A DNA stretch of 64,000 bases from Streptomyces sp. SCSIO 75703 (GCF_036607905.1 NZ_CP144555.1:5518001-5582000); one strand, 5' to 3'. Counted from the first letter of the stretch, positions 8,384 through 17,438 are shown. Numbers and translations are program-made. The notes: generated by a model from the letters alone, not told the origin.

Positions 8384-9070
8384 ATGCCCACGCTGATCCT
8401 GGTCAGGCACGGACGTTCGACCGCCAATACCGAAGGGGTGCTCGCCGGCTGGACGCCCGGCGTCGCGCTCGACGAACGCGGGGCCGCGCAGGCCGCCGCG
8501 CTGCCCGGCCGGCTCGCCGGCCTGCCGCTCTCCGAGATCGTCGTCAGCCCGCTCCAGCGCTGCCAGGAGACCGTCCGGCCGCTGCTGGAGGCCCGCCCCG
8601 GCCTGAGCGCGCACACCGACGAACGGATCGGGGAGTGCCACTACGGCGACTGGTCCGGCCGCAAGCTCGCCGACCTCAGGGACGAGCCGCTGATGGAGGT
8701 GGTACAGGCCCACCCCTCCGCCGCGGCCTTCCCCGGCGGCGAGTCGATGCGCGCCATGCAGACCCGCGCCGCCGAGGCGGTGCGCGAGTGGAACGCGCGC
8801 GTGGAGCGCGACCACGGCGCCGACGCGGTCTACCTCATGTGCTCCCACGGCGACATCATCAAGTCCCTGGTCGCCGACGCGCTCGGCCTCCACCTCGACC
8901 TCTTCCAGCGGATCTCGGTCGACCCCTGCTCCGTCACCGTGATCCGCTACACCCGGCTGCGGCCCTTCCTGGTCCGCCTCGGCGACACCGGCGACTTCGC
9001 CTCCCTGGTGCCGCGCGAGGAGCCGCCCGCCGAGGAGGCCCCGGTCGGTGGCGGTGCGGGCGCACCGTGA
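8384..9070 (+). CDS. Histidine phosphatase family protein (MSMEG_4193-type phosphomutase-like)
   Basis: The 228-residue protein has the RHG signature LILVRHGRSTAN at residues 4-15, with the phospho-accepting His9. The second catalytic His lies in LMCSHGDIIKS near residue 170. ERIGECHYGDW matches the actinobacterial subfamily I know as TIGR03848. Its natural substrate is unknown. It leads a block of four same-strand genes ending in mshC, a set that stays together in many actinobacteria, which suggests a role near mycothiol metabolism. The last 25 residues are Pro/Gly/Glu-rich and probably disordered. Confidence 0.88.
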   Translation: MPTLILVRHGRSTANTEGVLAGWTPGVALDERGAAQAAALPGRLAGLPLSEIVVSPLQRCQETVRPLLEARPGLSAHTDERIGECHYGDWSGRKLADLRDEPLMEVVQAHPSAAAFPGGESMRAMQTRAAEAVREWNARVERDHGADAVYLMCSHGDIIKSLVADALGLHLDLFQRISVDPCSVTVIRYTRLRPFLVRLGDTGDFASLVPREEPPAEEAPVGGGAGAP

Positions 9071-9167
9071 TCGTCGGCCGCAGTAGGGTGAGGCGGTCGC
9101 GGCAGTGCCCGTTCCCGCCCTTCCGCATCCCTCCCGACCACCCTCTCGACTTCCATGGAGACAGGAC

Positions 9168-9758
9168 GTGTCCCGTCAGGTGTTCCTCTACGACCAACCG
9201 GAACGTTTCGTGGCCGGCACGGTCGGGCTGCCCGGACGCCGTACGTTCTTCCTCCAGGCCATCGCCGGCTCCCGGGTGACCAGCGTGGCCCTGGAGAAGA
9301 CGCAGGTCGCCGCGCTCGCCGAGCGTATGGACGAACTCCTCGACGAGGTCGTCCGGCGCAGCGGCGGCAGCACCGCCGTCCCCGCCATGGCACCCACCGA
9401 GAACGCCGACACGGCGCCGCTGGACACCCCCATCGAGGAGGAGTTCCGCGTCGGCACCATGGCGCTCGCCTGGGACGGCGAGGACGAGCGCATGATCGTC
9501 GAGGCGCAGGCCCTGGTGGAGCTGGACGCCGAGTCCGAGGAGGATCTGGCGGAGGCCGAGGAGCGGATGCTCCAGGACGAGGAGAACGGCCCCCCGATGC
9601 TCCGGGTCCGCCTCACCGGCGCGCAGGCCAGGGCCTTCGCCAAGCGCGCCCTCGACGTCGTCAACGCCGGGCGGCCGCCGTGTCCGCTGTGCAGCCTCCC
9701 GCTCGACCCGGAAGGACACGTATGTCCGCGCCAGAACGGATACCGCCGCGGGGCGTGA
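9168..9758 (+). CDS. DUF3090 family protein
   Basis: The 196-residue protein starts at GTG (VSRQVFLYDQPERFVAGTVG); an upstream in-frame ATG at 9105 is rejected because homologues begin at this motif. It ends with two CxxC-like pairs (PPCPLCSLPLDPEGHVCPRQ), a probable zinc ribbon. The family is actinobacterial (DUF3090/TIGR03847) and of unknown function. A TAGGGT motif at about 9087 may be its promoter. Its 3' end overlaps the next gene by 37 bases, so expression is tightly coupled. Confidence 0.88.
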   Translation: MSRQVFLYDQPERFVAGTVGLPGRRTFFLQAIAGSRVTSVALEKTQVAALAERMDELLDEVVRRSGGSTAVPAMAPTENADTAPLDTPIEEEFRVGTMALAWDGEDERMIVEAQALVELDAESEEDLAEAEERMLQDEENGPPMLRVRLTGAQARAFAKRALDVVNAGRPPCPLCSLPLDPEGHVCPRQNGYRRGA

Positions 9759-10552
9759 CCCACGACGCGGCGACCGTACGGCTCCTCGCCGAGGGCGAGC
9801 TGACCGTGCGCGGACGCATCCGCGGCGCCTCCAACGCGGTGCTCCACGGCACCGTGTCCCACGACGGCCGCGAGGCCGCGTGCGTGTACAAGCCCGTCGC
9901 CGGGGAGCGGCCCCTGTGGGACTTCCCCGACGGTTCCCTCGCCCGGCGGGAGGTCGCCGCGTACGAGGTCTCCGAGGCGACCGGCTGGGGCCTGATACCG
10001 CCCACCGTGCTCCGCGACGGCCCCTACGGAGAGGGCATGTGCCAGCTCTGGATCGAGGCCCTGCCCGGCACCGCACTGCTCGCCCTGGCCGAGGACGAGG
10101 AGCCCGCCCCCGGCTGGAAGGCGGTCGCCTTCGCCGAGACCGAGGACGGGCGCCCCGCGCTGCTCGTGCACGCCGACGACGAGCGCCTGCGCCGGCTCGC
10201 CGTCCTGGACGCCGTGGTCAACAACGCCGACCGCAAGGGCGGCCACCTGCTGCCCGCCGCGGGGGAGCGGCTCTACGGCATCGACCACGGGGTCACGTTC
10301 CACACCGAGGACAAGCTGCGCACCCTGCTGTGGGGCTGGGCCGGGGACCCGCTCACCGGGGAGGCCCTGGCGGTGCTGGACGCCCTGCGGGAGGCGCTCG
10401 GCGAGGGAGCGCCCCTGGCCGACCGGCTGGGGGAGCTGATCACCCCGGCCGAACTGGACGCCACCCGCGCCCGGGTCGGCGCCCTGCTCGACTCCGGCCG
10501 GCACCCCGTGCCCGGCGGGCAGTGGCCCGCCATCCCCTGGCCGCCGGTCTGA
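9722..10552 (+). CDS. SCO1664 family protein
   Basis: This 276-residue protein belongs to the family I know as TIGR03843/SCO1664, which resembles a phosphatidylinositol-3/4-kinase-like ATP-grasp of lipid-kinase type: ACVYKPVAGERPLWDFPDGSL near 45 and LAVLDAVVNNADRKGGHLL, a kinase-like catalytic-loop pattern (N-N-x-D-R-K-G-G-H). Then GIDHGVTFH supplies a second acidic metal-site-like motif. ATG 9722 follows GGAAGGA at ideal spacing; a GTG at 9755 is an alternative. It is translated in overlap with DUF3090 and lies upstream of mshC. The true substrate is unknown. Confidence 0.85.
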   Translation: MSAPERIPPRGVTHDAATVRLLAEGELTVRGRIRGASNAVLHGTVSHDGREAACVYKPVAGERPLWDFPDGSLARREVAAYEVSEATGWGLIPPTVLRDGPYGEGMCQLWIEALPGTALLALAEDEEPAPGWKAVAFAETEDGRPALLVHADDERLRRLAVLDAVVNNADRKGGHLLPAAGERLYGIDHGVTFHTEDKLRTLLWGWAGDPLTGEALAVLDALREALGEGAPLADRLGELITPAELDATRARVGALLDSGRHPVPGGQWPAIPWPPV

Positions 10553-10651
10553 GGGCCCCGCGGCGGGCGCGGCACACCGGTGGCCGGAAGGCAAGAGGGC
10601 AGGACCGGCCAACCGGCCCGGTCCGGTTCGTGTACGGAACATCCGTCCGGT

Positions 10652-10657
10652 TAGGCT
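10652..10657 (+). promoter_or_regulatory. -10 element TAGGCT of mshC, leaderless
   Basis: TAGGCT ends 6 bases before ATG 10664, with no Shine-Dalgarno in between. This is the classic streptomycete leaderless arrangement and gives mshC its own promoter despite the upstream operon. Confidence 0.55.
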
Positions 10658-10663
10658 CATGAC

Positions 10664-11893
10664 ATGCATGCCTGGCCCGCTTCCGAGGTCCCCGCCCTGC
10701 CCGGTCAGGGCCGCGACCTGGAGATCCACGACACCGCGACGGGGGCGCTGGTCACCCTCGCCCCCGGCCCCGTCGCCCGAATCTACGTCTGCGGCATCAC
10801 GCCCTACGACGCCACCCACCTGGGACACGCGGCGACCTACAACGCGTTCGACCTCGTGCAGCGCGTGTGGCTCGACACCAAGCGGCAGGTCCACTACGTG
10901 CAGAACGTCACCGACATCGACGACCCGCTGCTGGAGCGGGCCGAGCGCGACGGTGTCGACTGGGCCGGCCTCGCCGAGCGGGAGACGGCGCTCTTCCGCG
11001 AGGACATGACGGCGCTGCGGATGCTGCCGCCGCGGCACTACATAGGCGCCGTGGAGGCCATACCGGGCATCGTCCCGCTCGTCGAGCGGCTGCGGGACGC
11101 GGGCGCCGCCTACGACCTGGACGGGGACGTGTACTTCTCCGTCGACTGCGACCCCCACTTCGGCGCCGTCTCCGGCCTCGACACCGCCGCGATGCGACTG
11201 CTCTCCGCCGAGCGGGGCGGCGACCCCGACAGGCCGGGCAAGAAGAACCCCCTCGACCCGCTGCTGTGGATGAGCGCCCGCGAGGGCGAACCGAGCTGGG
11301 ACGGCGGCTCGCTCGGCCCCGGCCGTCCGGGCTGGCACATCGAGTGCGTGGCCATCGCCCTCGACCACCTCGGCATGGGCTTCGACGTCCAGGGCGGCGG
11401 CTCCGACCTGGCCTTCCCGCACCACGAGATGGGCGCCTCCCACGCCCAGGTGCTCACCGGACAGTTCCCGATGGCCAAGGCGTACGTCCACGCCGGGATG
11501 GTCGCGCTGCACGGCGAGAAGATGTCCAAGTCCAAAGGCAACCTGGTCTTCGTCTCGCAGCTCCGGCGTGACGGCGTCGACCCCGCGGCCATCCGGCTCG
11601 CGCTCCTCGCCCACCACTACCGGTCGGACTGGGAGTGGACCGACCAGGTGCTGCGGGACGCCGAGCGGCGGCTGGAGCACTGGCGGGCCGCCGTCTCCCG
11701 GCCCGACGGACCGCCGGCCGAGGGGCTCGTCGAGGAGATCCGCGCGGCCCTCTCCCACGACCTGGACGCGCCGGCCGCGCTCGACGCGGTCGACCGCTGG
11801 GCCGACCGCCAGCGCGAGGACGGCGGCACGGACGACGGGGCGCCCGGGGTCGTCTCCCGCGCCGTGGACGCGCTGCTCGGCGTGGCCCTCTGA
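10664..11893 (+). CDS. mshC: Cysteine:GlcN-Ins ligase, mycothiol biosynthesis
   Basis: The 409-residue enzyme joins cysteine to the amine of GlcN-Ins using ATP, the third step of mycothiol synthesis. It is a paralogue of cysteinyl-tRNA synthetase but lacks the tRNA anticodon-binding domain. The HIGH-type motif is THLGH (near 50, inside ITPYDATHLGHAATYN) and the KMSKS motif is GEKMSKSKGN near 289. The zinc ligands are expected at Cys in YVCGITPYD, Cys in WHIECVAIA and His in FPHHE. The length fits MshC. The gene is preceded by three linked uncharacterised families and is convergent with the PAC2 gene. Confidence 0.96.
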   Translation: MHAWPASEVPALPGQGRDLEIHDTATGALVTLAPGPVARIYVCGITPYDATHLGHAATYNAFDLVQRVWLDTKRQVHYVQNVTDIDDPLLERAERDGVDWAGLAERETALFREDMTALRMLPPRHYIGAVEAIPGIVPLVERLRDAGAAYDLDGDVYFSVDCDPHFGAVSGLDTAAMRLLSAERGGDPDRPGKKNPLDPLLWMSAREGEPSWDGGSLGPGRPGWHIECVAIALDHLGMGFDVQGGGSDLAFPHHEMGASHAQVLTGQFPMAKAYVHAGMVALHGEKMSKSKGNLVFVSQLRRDGVDPAAIRLALLAHHYRSDWEWTDQVLRDAERRLEHWRAAVSRPDGPPAEGLVEEIRAALSHDLDAPAALDAVDRWADRQREDGGTDDGAPGVVSRAVDALLGVAL

Positions 11894-11910
11894 CGGAGCC
11901 TCCGGAACGG

Positions 11911-11948
11911 CGGGCGGGGGCGCTTCCCGGTGGAAGCGCCCCCGCCCG
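11911..11948. terminator. Perfect bidirectional terminator hairpin
   Basis: A perfect 17-bp inverted repeat (11911-11927 with 11932-11948) has loop CGGT. It lies between the convergent mshC and PAC2 genes. Confidence 0.85.
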
Positions 11949-11962
11949 GCCGTCCGGTCCGG

Positions 11963-12952
11963 TCAGTCCTCGGCGGAGTCCTCGTCGTCCCCGCCCGCCT
12001 TCGGCGGTTTCGGCGGGCGCGCGCGGCCGCTCGGATTGTCCTTCAGGTACGGGGCGCCCGGCAGGCCCTCGCTCCCCTCCGCGGTGGCGTGGCCGCCGAC
12101 GCCCGGCCCGGAGCCGTCCCGGCGCCGCAGGTACCGCTCGAACTCGCGGGCGATCGCCTCGCCCGACGCCTCCGGCAGCTCCGCGGTGTCCCGGGCCTCC
12201 TCCAGCGACTGGACGTACTCGGCGACCTCGGTGTCCTCGGCGGCGAGCTGGTCCACGCCGACCTGCCAGGCGCGCGCGTCCTCGGGCAGGTCGCCCAGCG
12301 GGATGCGGACGTCGATCAGGTCCTCCAGCCGGTTGAGCAGGGCCAGCGTCGCCTTCGGGTTGGGCGGCTGCGACACGTAGTGCGGCACCGCCGCCCACAG
12401 CGACACGGCCGGCACCCCGGCGTGGGTGCACGCCTCCTGGAGGATGCCGACGATGCCCGTCGGGCCCTCGTACTTGGTCTCCTCCAGGTCCATCCGGCCG
12501 GCCAGCGCGGTGTCCGACGTGGTCCCGCTGACCGGCACCGGGCGGGTGTGCGGGGTGTCGCCCAGCAGCGCGCCGAGCACCACCACCATCTCGACGCCCA
12601 GTTCGTGGGCGAAGCCGAGCAGTTCGTTGCAGAACGAGCGCCAGCGCATGGATGGCTCGATCCCCCGGACCAGCACCAGGTCGCGCGGTGTGTCGCCGCC
12701 GACGCGGACCACCGAGAGCCGGGTCGTCGGCCAGGTGATCTTGCGGACGCCGCCCTCCATGAAGACCGTGGGACGGTTGACCTGGAAGTCGTAGTAGTCC
12801 TCGGCGTCCAGCGCCGCGAACACCTCGCCCTTCCACTCCCGCTCCAGGTGCGCGACCGCGGTGGAAGCGGCGTCACCGGCATCGTTCCAGCCTTCGAACG
12901 CGGCCACCATGACCGGGTCGATCAGCTCGGGAACCCCCTCGAGCTCGATCAC
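11963..12952 (-). CDS. PAC2 family protein (proteasome assembly chaperone-like)
   Basis: The 329-residue protein has the PAC2 fold signature: VMVAAFEGWNDAGDAASTAV near residues 14-33, then VLVRGIEPSMRWRSFCNELL and GALLGDTPHTRPVPVSGTTSD. Eukaryotic PAC2 helps assemble the proteasome; in actinobacteria the link is unproven. The last 60 residues are charged and low-complexity. The GTG start at 12952 is fixed by AAGGAGG six bases upstream; a longer ORF would add an Arg-rich non-conserved stretch. The Pup-proteasome locus is only 18 kb away in this window. Confidence 0.88.
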   Translation of the reverse strand: MIELEGVPELIDPVMVAAFEGWNDAGDAASTAVAHLEREWKGEVFAALDAEDYYDFQVNRPTVFMEGGVRKITWPTTRLSVVRVGGDTPRDLVLVRGIEPSMRWRSFCNELLGFAHELGVEMVVVLGALLGDTPHTRPVPVSGTTSDTALAGRMDLEETKYEGPTGIVGILQEACTHAGVPAVSLWAAVPHYVSQPPNPKATLALLNRLEDLIDVRIPLGDLPEDARAWQVGVDQLAAEDTEVAEYVQSLEEARDTAELPEASGEAIAREFERYLRRRDGSGPGVGGHATAEGSEGLPGAPYLKDNPSGRARPPKPPKAGGDDEDSAED

Positions 12953-13121
12953 CCAGCGCCTCCTTCCGACGAGCCCTCGCGTACCCCCCAACCTTACGGC
13001 GTCACGAGGGGCCGCCCGCAGCCCCCTTGCACGGGGCGGTGACCGGATCACTGCCCCGTTCGGGGGGCCCGGACACCCCGTACGGCGGAGCGGGCGGGAC
13101 CCCGCGGCGCGGCACCGCGCG

Positions 13122-14738
13122 TCACCGCCGGCCGAGCAGGTCCCGCACCTTCGTCCGGACGTCCTCGGTGGCCAGTCCGCGGACCGTCAGCGTGGTCCGC
13201 CGGCGCAGCACGTCCTCCGGTGTCGCGGCCCACTCGTGGTCGCGGGCCCACACCACCTGCGCCCAGATCTCCGGCGCGTCGGGGTGGACGCGCTCGGCGA
13301 GCGCGGGGTCCGCGTTGGCGAGCCGGGCCACGTCGAACGCCAGCGAGCCGTAGTGCGTGGCCAGGTGCCGGGCGGTGTCGGCGGCCATGCGCGGGCCGGG
13401 CGCCGGGTGGTCGGTGAGCAGCCGGTGGGCGACCGCGTGCGGGTTGGCGACACCGGGCAGGGGCAGCTTCCTCGGCAGCGTGGAGACCGGTTCGAAGGCG
13501 TCGCCCAGCGGTCCGCCCGGAAGTGCCTGGAGGGTCCGCACGACCGTGCGGCCGATGTGGCGGAACGTGGTCCACTTGCCGCCGGCGACGGAGAGCATGC
13601 CGCCGCGGCCCTCGGTGACCACCGTCTCGCGGCGGGCCTTCGCGGTGTCGCCGGGTCCGCCCGGCAGCACCCGCAGCCCGGCGAACGCGTAGGTGATCAG
13701 GTCCCGGTCGAGTTGCTGGTCGCGGACGGAGAAGGCGGCCTCGTCGAGGATCTGGGCGATGTCCTTCTCGGTGGCCGCGACGTCCCCCGGGTCGCCCTCG
13801 TACTCCTCGTCGGTCGTGCCGAGCAGCAGCATGTCCTCCCAGGGGAGGGCGAAGGTGATCCGGTACTTGTCGATCGGGGTGGCCAGGGCCGCCCGCCACG
13901 GGGAGGTGCGCCGCAGCACGAGGTGGGCGCCCTTGGACAGGCGGATGGAGGGCGCCGCCCCGGGGTCCTCCATGCGGCGCAGGTGGTCGACCCAGGGGCC
14001 GGTGGCGTTGAGCACGAGCCGGGCGTCGACGCCGAACGCGTCGCCGGAGAGCCGGTCGGTCAGCTCGGCGCCGGTCACCCGGCCCCGGGTGAAGCGCAGT
14101 CCGGTGACCTCGGCGTGGTTGAGGACCACGGCGCCCGCCTCGACGGCCGCCCGCACCGTCATCAGGGCCATGCGGGAGTCGTTCATCTGGTCGTCGCCGT
14201 AGACGGCCACGGCCTTGAGGTTCTCGGTGCGCAGCTCCGGCACGTCCCGCGCGGCCCGGGCGGGCGAGAGCAGGTGGCCGACGCCGTCGCCGAAGGCGGA
14301 GAGCGCCGAGTACGCGAAGACGCCGGCGCCCAGCTTGGCCGCGCCGTGCGGCCCGCCCTCGTAGACGGGGAGGTAGAAGGTGAGCGGGCGGGCCAGGTGG
14401 GGGGCGACCCGGCGGGAGACGGCCCGGCGCTCGAAGTGGTTCTCCGCCACCAGCCGCACGGCGCCGGTCTGGAGGTAGCGCAGCCCGCCGTGGAGCAGCT
14501 TGGAGGAGGCGGAGGAGGTGGCTCCGGCGAAGTCGCCGGCGTCCACCACGGCCACCCGCAGCCCGGACTGCGCGGCGTGCCAGGCGGTGGACAGGCCGAG
14601 GATGCCGCCGCCGATCACGAGGAGGTCGTAGGACGCCCGGGAGAGCAGCTCGCGGGTCTCGGCGCGGCTCGGGTTCGGGCCGGCGAGCAGGCGCGTTCCC
14701 AGGGCGGGTGCGGACTGCAGGGTGGACTGTGTGGTCAT
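13122..14738 (-). CDS. glpD: Glycerol-3-phosphate dehydrogenase/oxidase
   Basis: The 538-residue flavoenzyme oxidises sn-glycerol-3-phosphate to dihydroxyacetone phosphate and passes electrons to the membrane quinone pool. The FAD-binding dinucleotide motif is LLVIGGGILGLSTAWHAA near residue 40, followed by the family motif SSASSKLLHGGLRYL near 75-89. WTTFRHIGRTVV near 390 and the C-terminal DAO_C-like domain complete the usual length. It is the last gene of the glpF-glpK-glpD operon (gylX/gylB type order), 132 bp after glpK. The operon is probably induced by glycerol through GylR. Confidence 0.95.
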   Translation of the reverse strand: MTTQSTLQSAPALGTRLLAGPNPSRAETRELLSRASYDLLVIGGGILGLSTAWHAAQSGLRVAVVDAGDFAGATSSASSKLLHGGLRYLQTGAVRLVAENHFERRAVSRRVAPHLARPLTFYLPVYEGGPHGAAKLGAGVFAYSALSAFGDGVGHLLSPARAARDVPELRTENLKAVAVYGDDQMNDSRMALMTVRAAVEAGAVVLNHAEVTGLRFTRGRVTGAELTDRLSGDAFGVDARLVLNATGPWVDHLRRMEDPGAAPSIRLSKGAHLVLRRTSPWRAALATPIDKYRITFALPWEDMLLLGTTDEEYEGDPGDVAATEKDIAQILDEAAFSVRDQQLDRDLITYAFAGLRVLPGGPGDTAKARRETVVTEGRGGMLSVAGGKWTTFRHIGRTVVRTLQALPGGPLGDAFEPVSTLPRKLPLPGVANPHAVAHRLLTDHPAPGPRMAADTARHLATHYGSLAFDVARLANADPALAERVHPDAPEIWAQVVWARDHEWAATPEDVLRRRTTLTVRGLATEDVRTKVRDLLGRR

Positions 14739-14870
14739 CGCTTCCTCTTGCTCCTTCTCGGCCGGCGGTCTCCGGCGGCGCCGGGGCGGGACGGGACTCC
14801 CGGCCCCGTGCGGGCGGCCGGCGCCGGTCCCGGGAGGACCGCCGCCGGCGCGTCGGCGTCGTCGGCCCGG

Positions 14871-16427
14871 TCAGCTCTCGTCGAGCCAGCCCATGGTCCG
14901 TTCGACGGCCTTGAGCCAGCTCTCGTACTCACGGTCGCGGGTCTCCGCGTCCATGCGGGGGGTCCATTCGGCGGCCCGCCGCCAGTTGGCGCGCAGGTCG
15001 TCGGTGCCGTTCCAGAAGCCGACGGCCAGACCGGCGGCGTAGGCGGCGCCGAGGCAGGTGGTCTCGGCGACCATCGGGCGCACCACGGGGGCGTCCAGGA
15101 AGTCGGCGAGGGTCTGCATCAGCAGGTTGTTCGAGGTCATGCCGCCGTCGACCTTGAGCGCGGCCAGTTCGACGCCGGAGTCCTTGGTCATCGCGTCGGC
15201 GATCTCCCGGGTCTGCCACGCGGTCGCCTCCAGCACGGCGCGCGCGAGGTGCGCCTTGGTGACGTAGCGGGTCAGGCCGGCGATCACGCCGCGGGCGTCG
15301 GAGCGCCAGTAGGGGGCGAACAGGCCGGAGAAGGCGGGCACGAAGTAGGCGCCGCCGTTGTCCTCGACGGACAGGGCCAGGGTCTCGATCTCGGCCGCGG
15401 TGGAGATGAGGCCCATCTGGTCGCGCATCCACTGCACCAGCGAACCGGTGACGGCGATCGAGCCCTCCAGGGCGTAGACCGGCTCGGCGTCGCCGATGCG
15501 GTAGCCGACGGTGGTCAGGAGCCCGCTGTACGAGTTGATGATCTTGGAGCCGGTGTTCATCACCATGAAGGTGCCGGTGCCGTACGTCGACTTGGTCTCG
15601 CCCTCGGCGAAGCAGGTCTGCCCGAACAGGGCCGCCTGCTGGTCCCCGAGCGCGGAGGCGACGGGGACGCCGCCGAGCAGTTCGCCGAGTCTGCCGCCCT
15701 TGATCTCGCCGTAGACCTCCGCGGAGGAGCGGATCTCCGGGAGCATGTGCCGGGGCACGCCGATGGACTCGCAGATCTTCTCGTCCCACGCCATGGTGTG
15801 GAGGTTCATGAGCATGGTGCGCGAGGCGTTGGTGACGTCGGTGACGTGCCGGCCGCCGTCGACGCCGCCGGTCAGGTTCCAGATGACCCAGGAGTCCATG
15901 GTGCCGAAGAGCAGGTCCCCCGAGGCGGCGCGCTCGCGCAGGCCCGCCACGTTGTCGAGGAGCCAGCGGGCCTTGGGCCCGGCGAAGTAGGAGGCGAGGG
16001 GGAGCCCGGTCTCGCGGCGGAAGCGGTCCTGGCCGACGTTGCGGCCCAGCTCCCGGCAGAGCGCGTCGGTGCGGGTGTCCTGCCAGACGAGGGCGTGGTG
16101 CACCGGCTCACCGGTGGTCCGGTCCCAGATCAGCGTGGTCTCGCGCTGGTTGGTGATGCCGATCGCCGCGATGTCGGCGCGGGTGAGGCCGGCCTTGCCG
16201 ACCGCTCCGGCGACGACCTCCTGCACGTTGGTCCATATCTCGGTGGCGTCGTGCTCGACCCAGCCGGGACGCGGGAAGATCTGCTCGTGCTCCTTCTGGT
16301 CGACGGCGACGATACGGCCGTCCCGGTCGAAGACGATGCACCGCGAGGACGTCGTGCCCTGGTCGATCGCGGCGATGAAGGGCCCGTGGCCGTGCGAGGC
16401 GATCTTGGCGGAGTGGTCGTCGGTCAC
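14871..16427 (-). CDS. glpK: Glycerol kinase
   Basis: The 518-residue FGGY-family kinase phosphorylates glycerol with ATP. The N-terminal phosphate-binding motif is FIAAIDQGTTSSRCIVFDRDG (start near residue 17). The signature GGVDGGRHVTDVTNASRTML lies near 185-205, with the substrate-binding segment VEHDATEIW near 56 and the ATP loop STYGTGTFMVMN near 280. Length and motifs are normal. It is the middle gene of the glycerol operon: the start lies 84 bp downstream of glpF, and glpD follows. Confidence 0.97.
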   Translation of the reverse strand: MTDDHSAKIASHGHGPFIAAIDQGTTSSRCIVFDRDGRIVAVDQKEHEQIFPRPGWVEHDATEIWTNVQEVVAGAVGKAGLTRADIAAIGITNQRETTLIWDRTTGEPVHHALVWQDTRTDALCRELGRNVGQDRFRRETGLPLASYFAGPKARWLLDNVAGLRERAASGDLLFGTMDSWVIWNLTGGVDGGRHVTDVTNASRTMLMNLHTMAWDEKICESIGVPRHMLPEIRSSAEVYGEIKGGRLGELLGGVPVASALGDQQAALFGQTCFAEGETKSTYGTGTFMVMNTGSKIINSYSGLLTTVGYRIGDAEPVYALEGSIAVTGSLVQWMRDQMGLISTAAEIETLALSVEDNGGAYFVPAFSGLFAPYWRSDARGVIAGLTRYVTKAHLARAVLEATAWQTREIADAMTKDSGVELAALKVDGGMTSNNLLMQTLADFLDAPVVRPMVAETTCLGAAYAAGLAVGFWNGTDDLRANWRRAAEWTPRMDAETRDREYESWLKAVERTMGWLDES

Positions 16428-16511
16428 TGTGTGCTCCTGGGGTCTGGGGGTCTCGGTCGGGGGCGAACCGGCGGGTACGGCGGGTGCCGTGCGGCGGGCC
16501 GGGCCGGGTGC

Positions 16512-17309
16512 CTAGGCGAACGCCAGGTTGTAGACGCCCGCCGCGGCGGCGCCGCCGATCAGCGGGCCGACGACCGGCACCCAGGCATAGGTCCAGTCGG
16601 AGCCGCCTTTGTTGGGCAGCGGCAGCAGGGCGTGCACGACGCGCGGTCCGAGGTCGCGGGCCGGGTTGATCGCGTATCCCGTCGGTCCGCCCAGCGAGAG
16701 GCCGATCGAGACGACCACCAGCGCGGTGATCAGCCCGCCCAGGGTGCCGAGGCCGTTGCCCTCGTCGTTCAGGCCCTGGGTGAGGACGGCGAGCAGCAGG
16801 ACGAAGGTGCCGATGATCTCCGTGGTGAGGTTCTGCGCCGCGTTGCGGACCTCGGGGCCGGTGGAGAAGACGCCGAGGACCGGGCCGGCCCCCTTCTCCC
16901 GCGCCTCGACGGCCTTGGCGGCGGAGGTCTTCTGCGCGCCCGGACCGCCGACGATCTCGCGGTCGGTGAGGTGGGCGTGGAACTGTCCGTAGTAGGCGGC
17001 CCAGACCAGGGTCGCGCCGATCATGGCGCCGAGGAACTGGCCGGCGAGGTACACGGGGACGTCGTTCCACCGGCCGTCCTTGAACGCGATGCCGACGGTC
17101 ACGGCGGGGTTGAGGTGGGCGCCGGAGAGCGGGGCCGATATGTAGACGGCCGTCATCACGGCGAAGCCCCACCCGAAGGCGATGGCGAGCCAGCCCGCGT
17201 TGCGGGATTTGGACGCTTTGAGGGTGACGGCGGCACACACGCCGCCGCCCAGCAGGATCAGTATGGCGGTCCCTATGGTCTCGCCGATGAAGATGTCGGA
17301 GCTGGACAC
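16512..17309 (-). CDS. glpF: Glycerol uptake facilitator (aquaglyceroporin)
   Basis: The 265-residue major intrinsic protein has six membrane segments and two NPA half-helices: SGAHLNPAVTVG near 62 and GYAINPARDLGPR near 212. The Asp after the second NPAR box is typical of glycerol-conducting members. The GTG start at 17309 is chosen because AAAGGAG lies seven bases upstream; the longer ORF runs back across the promoter. A loop of about 45 residues (GGPGAQKTSAAKAVEAREKG) is an unusually long periplasmic or cytosolic insertion. It is the first gene of the glycerol operon. Confidence 0.93.
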   Translation of the reverse strand: MSSSDIFIGETIGTAILILLGGGVCAAVTLKASKSRNAGWLAIAFGWGFAVMTAVYISAPLSGAHLNPAVTVGIAFKDGRWNDVPVYLAGQFLGAMIGATLVWAAYYGQFHAHLTDREIVGGPGAQKTSAAKAVEAREKGAGPVLGVFSTGPEVRNAAQNLTTEIIGTFVLLLAVLTQGLNDEGNGLGTLGGLITALVVVSIGLSLGGPTGYAINPARDLGPRVVHALLPLPNKGGSDWTYAWVPVVGPLIGGAAAAGVYNLAFA

Positions 17310-17438
17310 CCGCGACTCCTTTGTCCTTCGTCCAGGGGAAGCCGAACCCCGGGTCCCTCCGGGTGTTCCGGCGCCCTCGGTGTGAGAGCGATGGCGGCCC
17401 TTGGCGTTGCCACACTCTAACGCGTATGTCCGGAAGGT

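Noticed and set aside
12861..17420. Long plus-strand open frame of about 1519 codons across glpD, glpK and glpF
   Set aside because: It is the mirror of three well-defined minus-strand genes and runs through their intergenic gaps; the sequence is Gly/Arg/Val-rich with no motifs.
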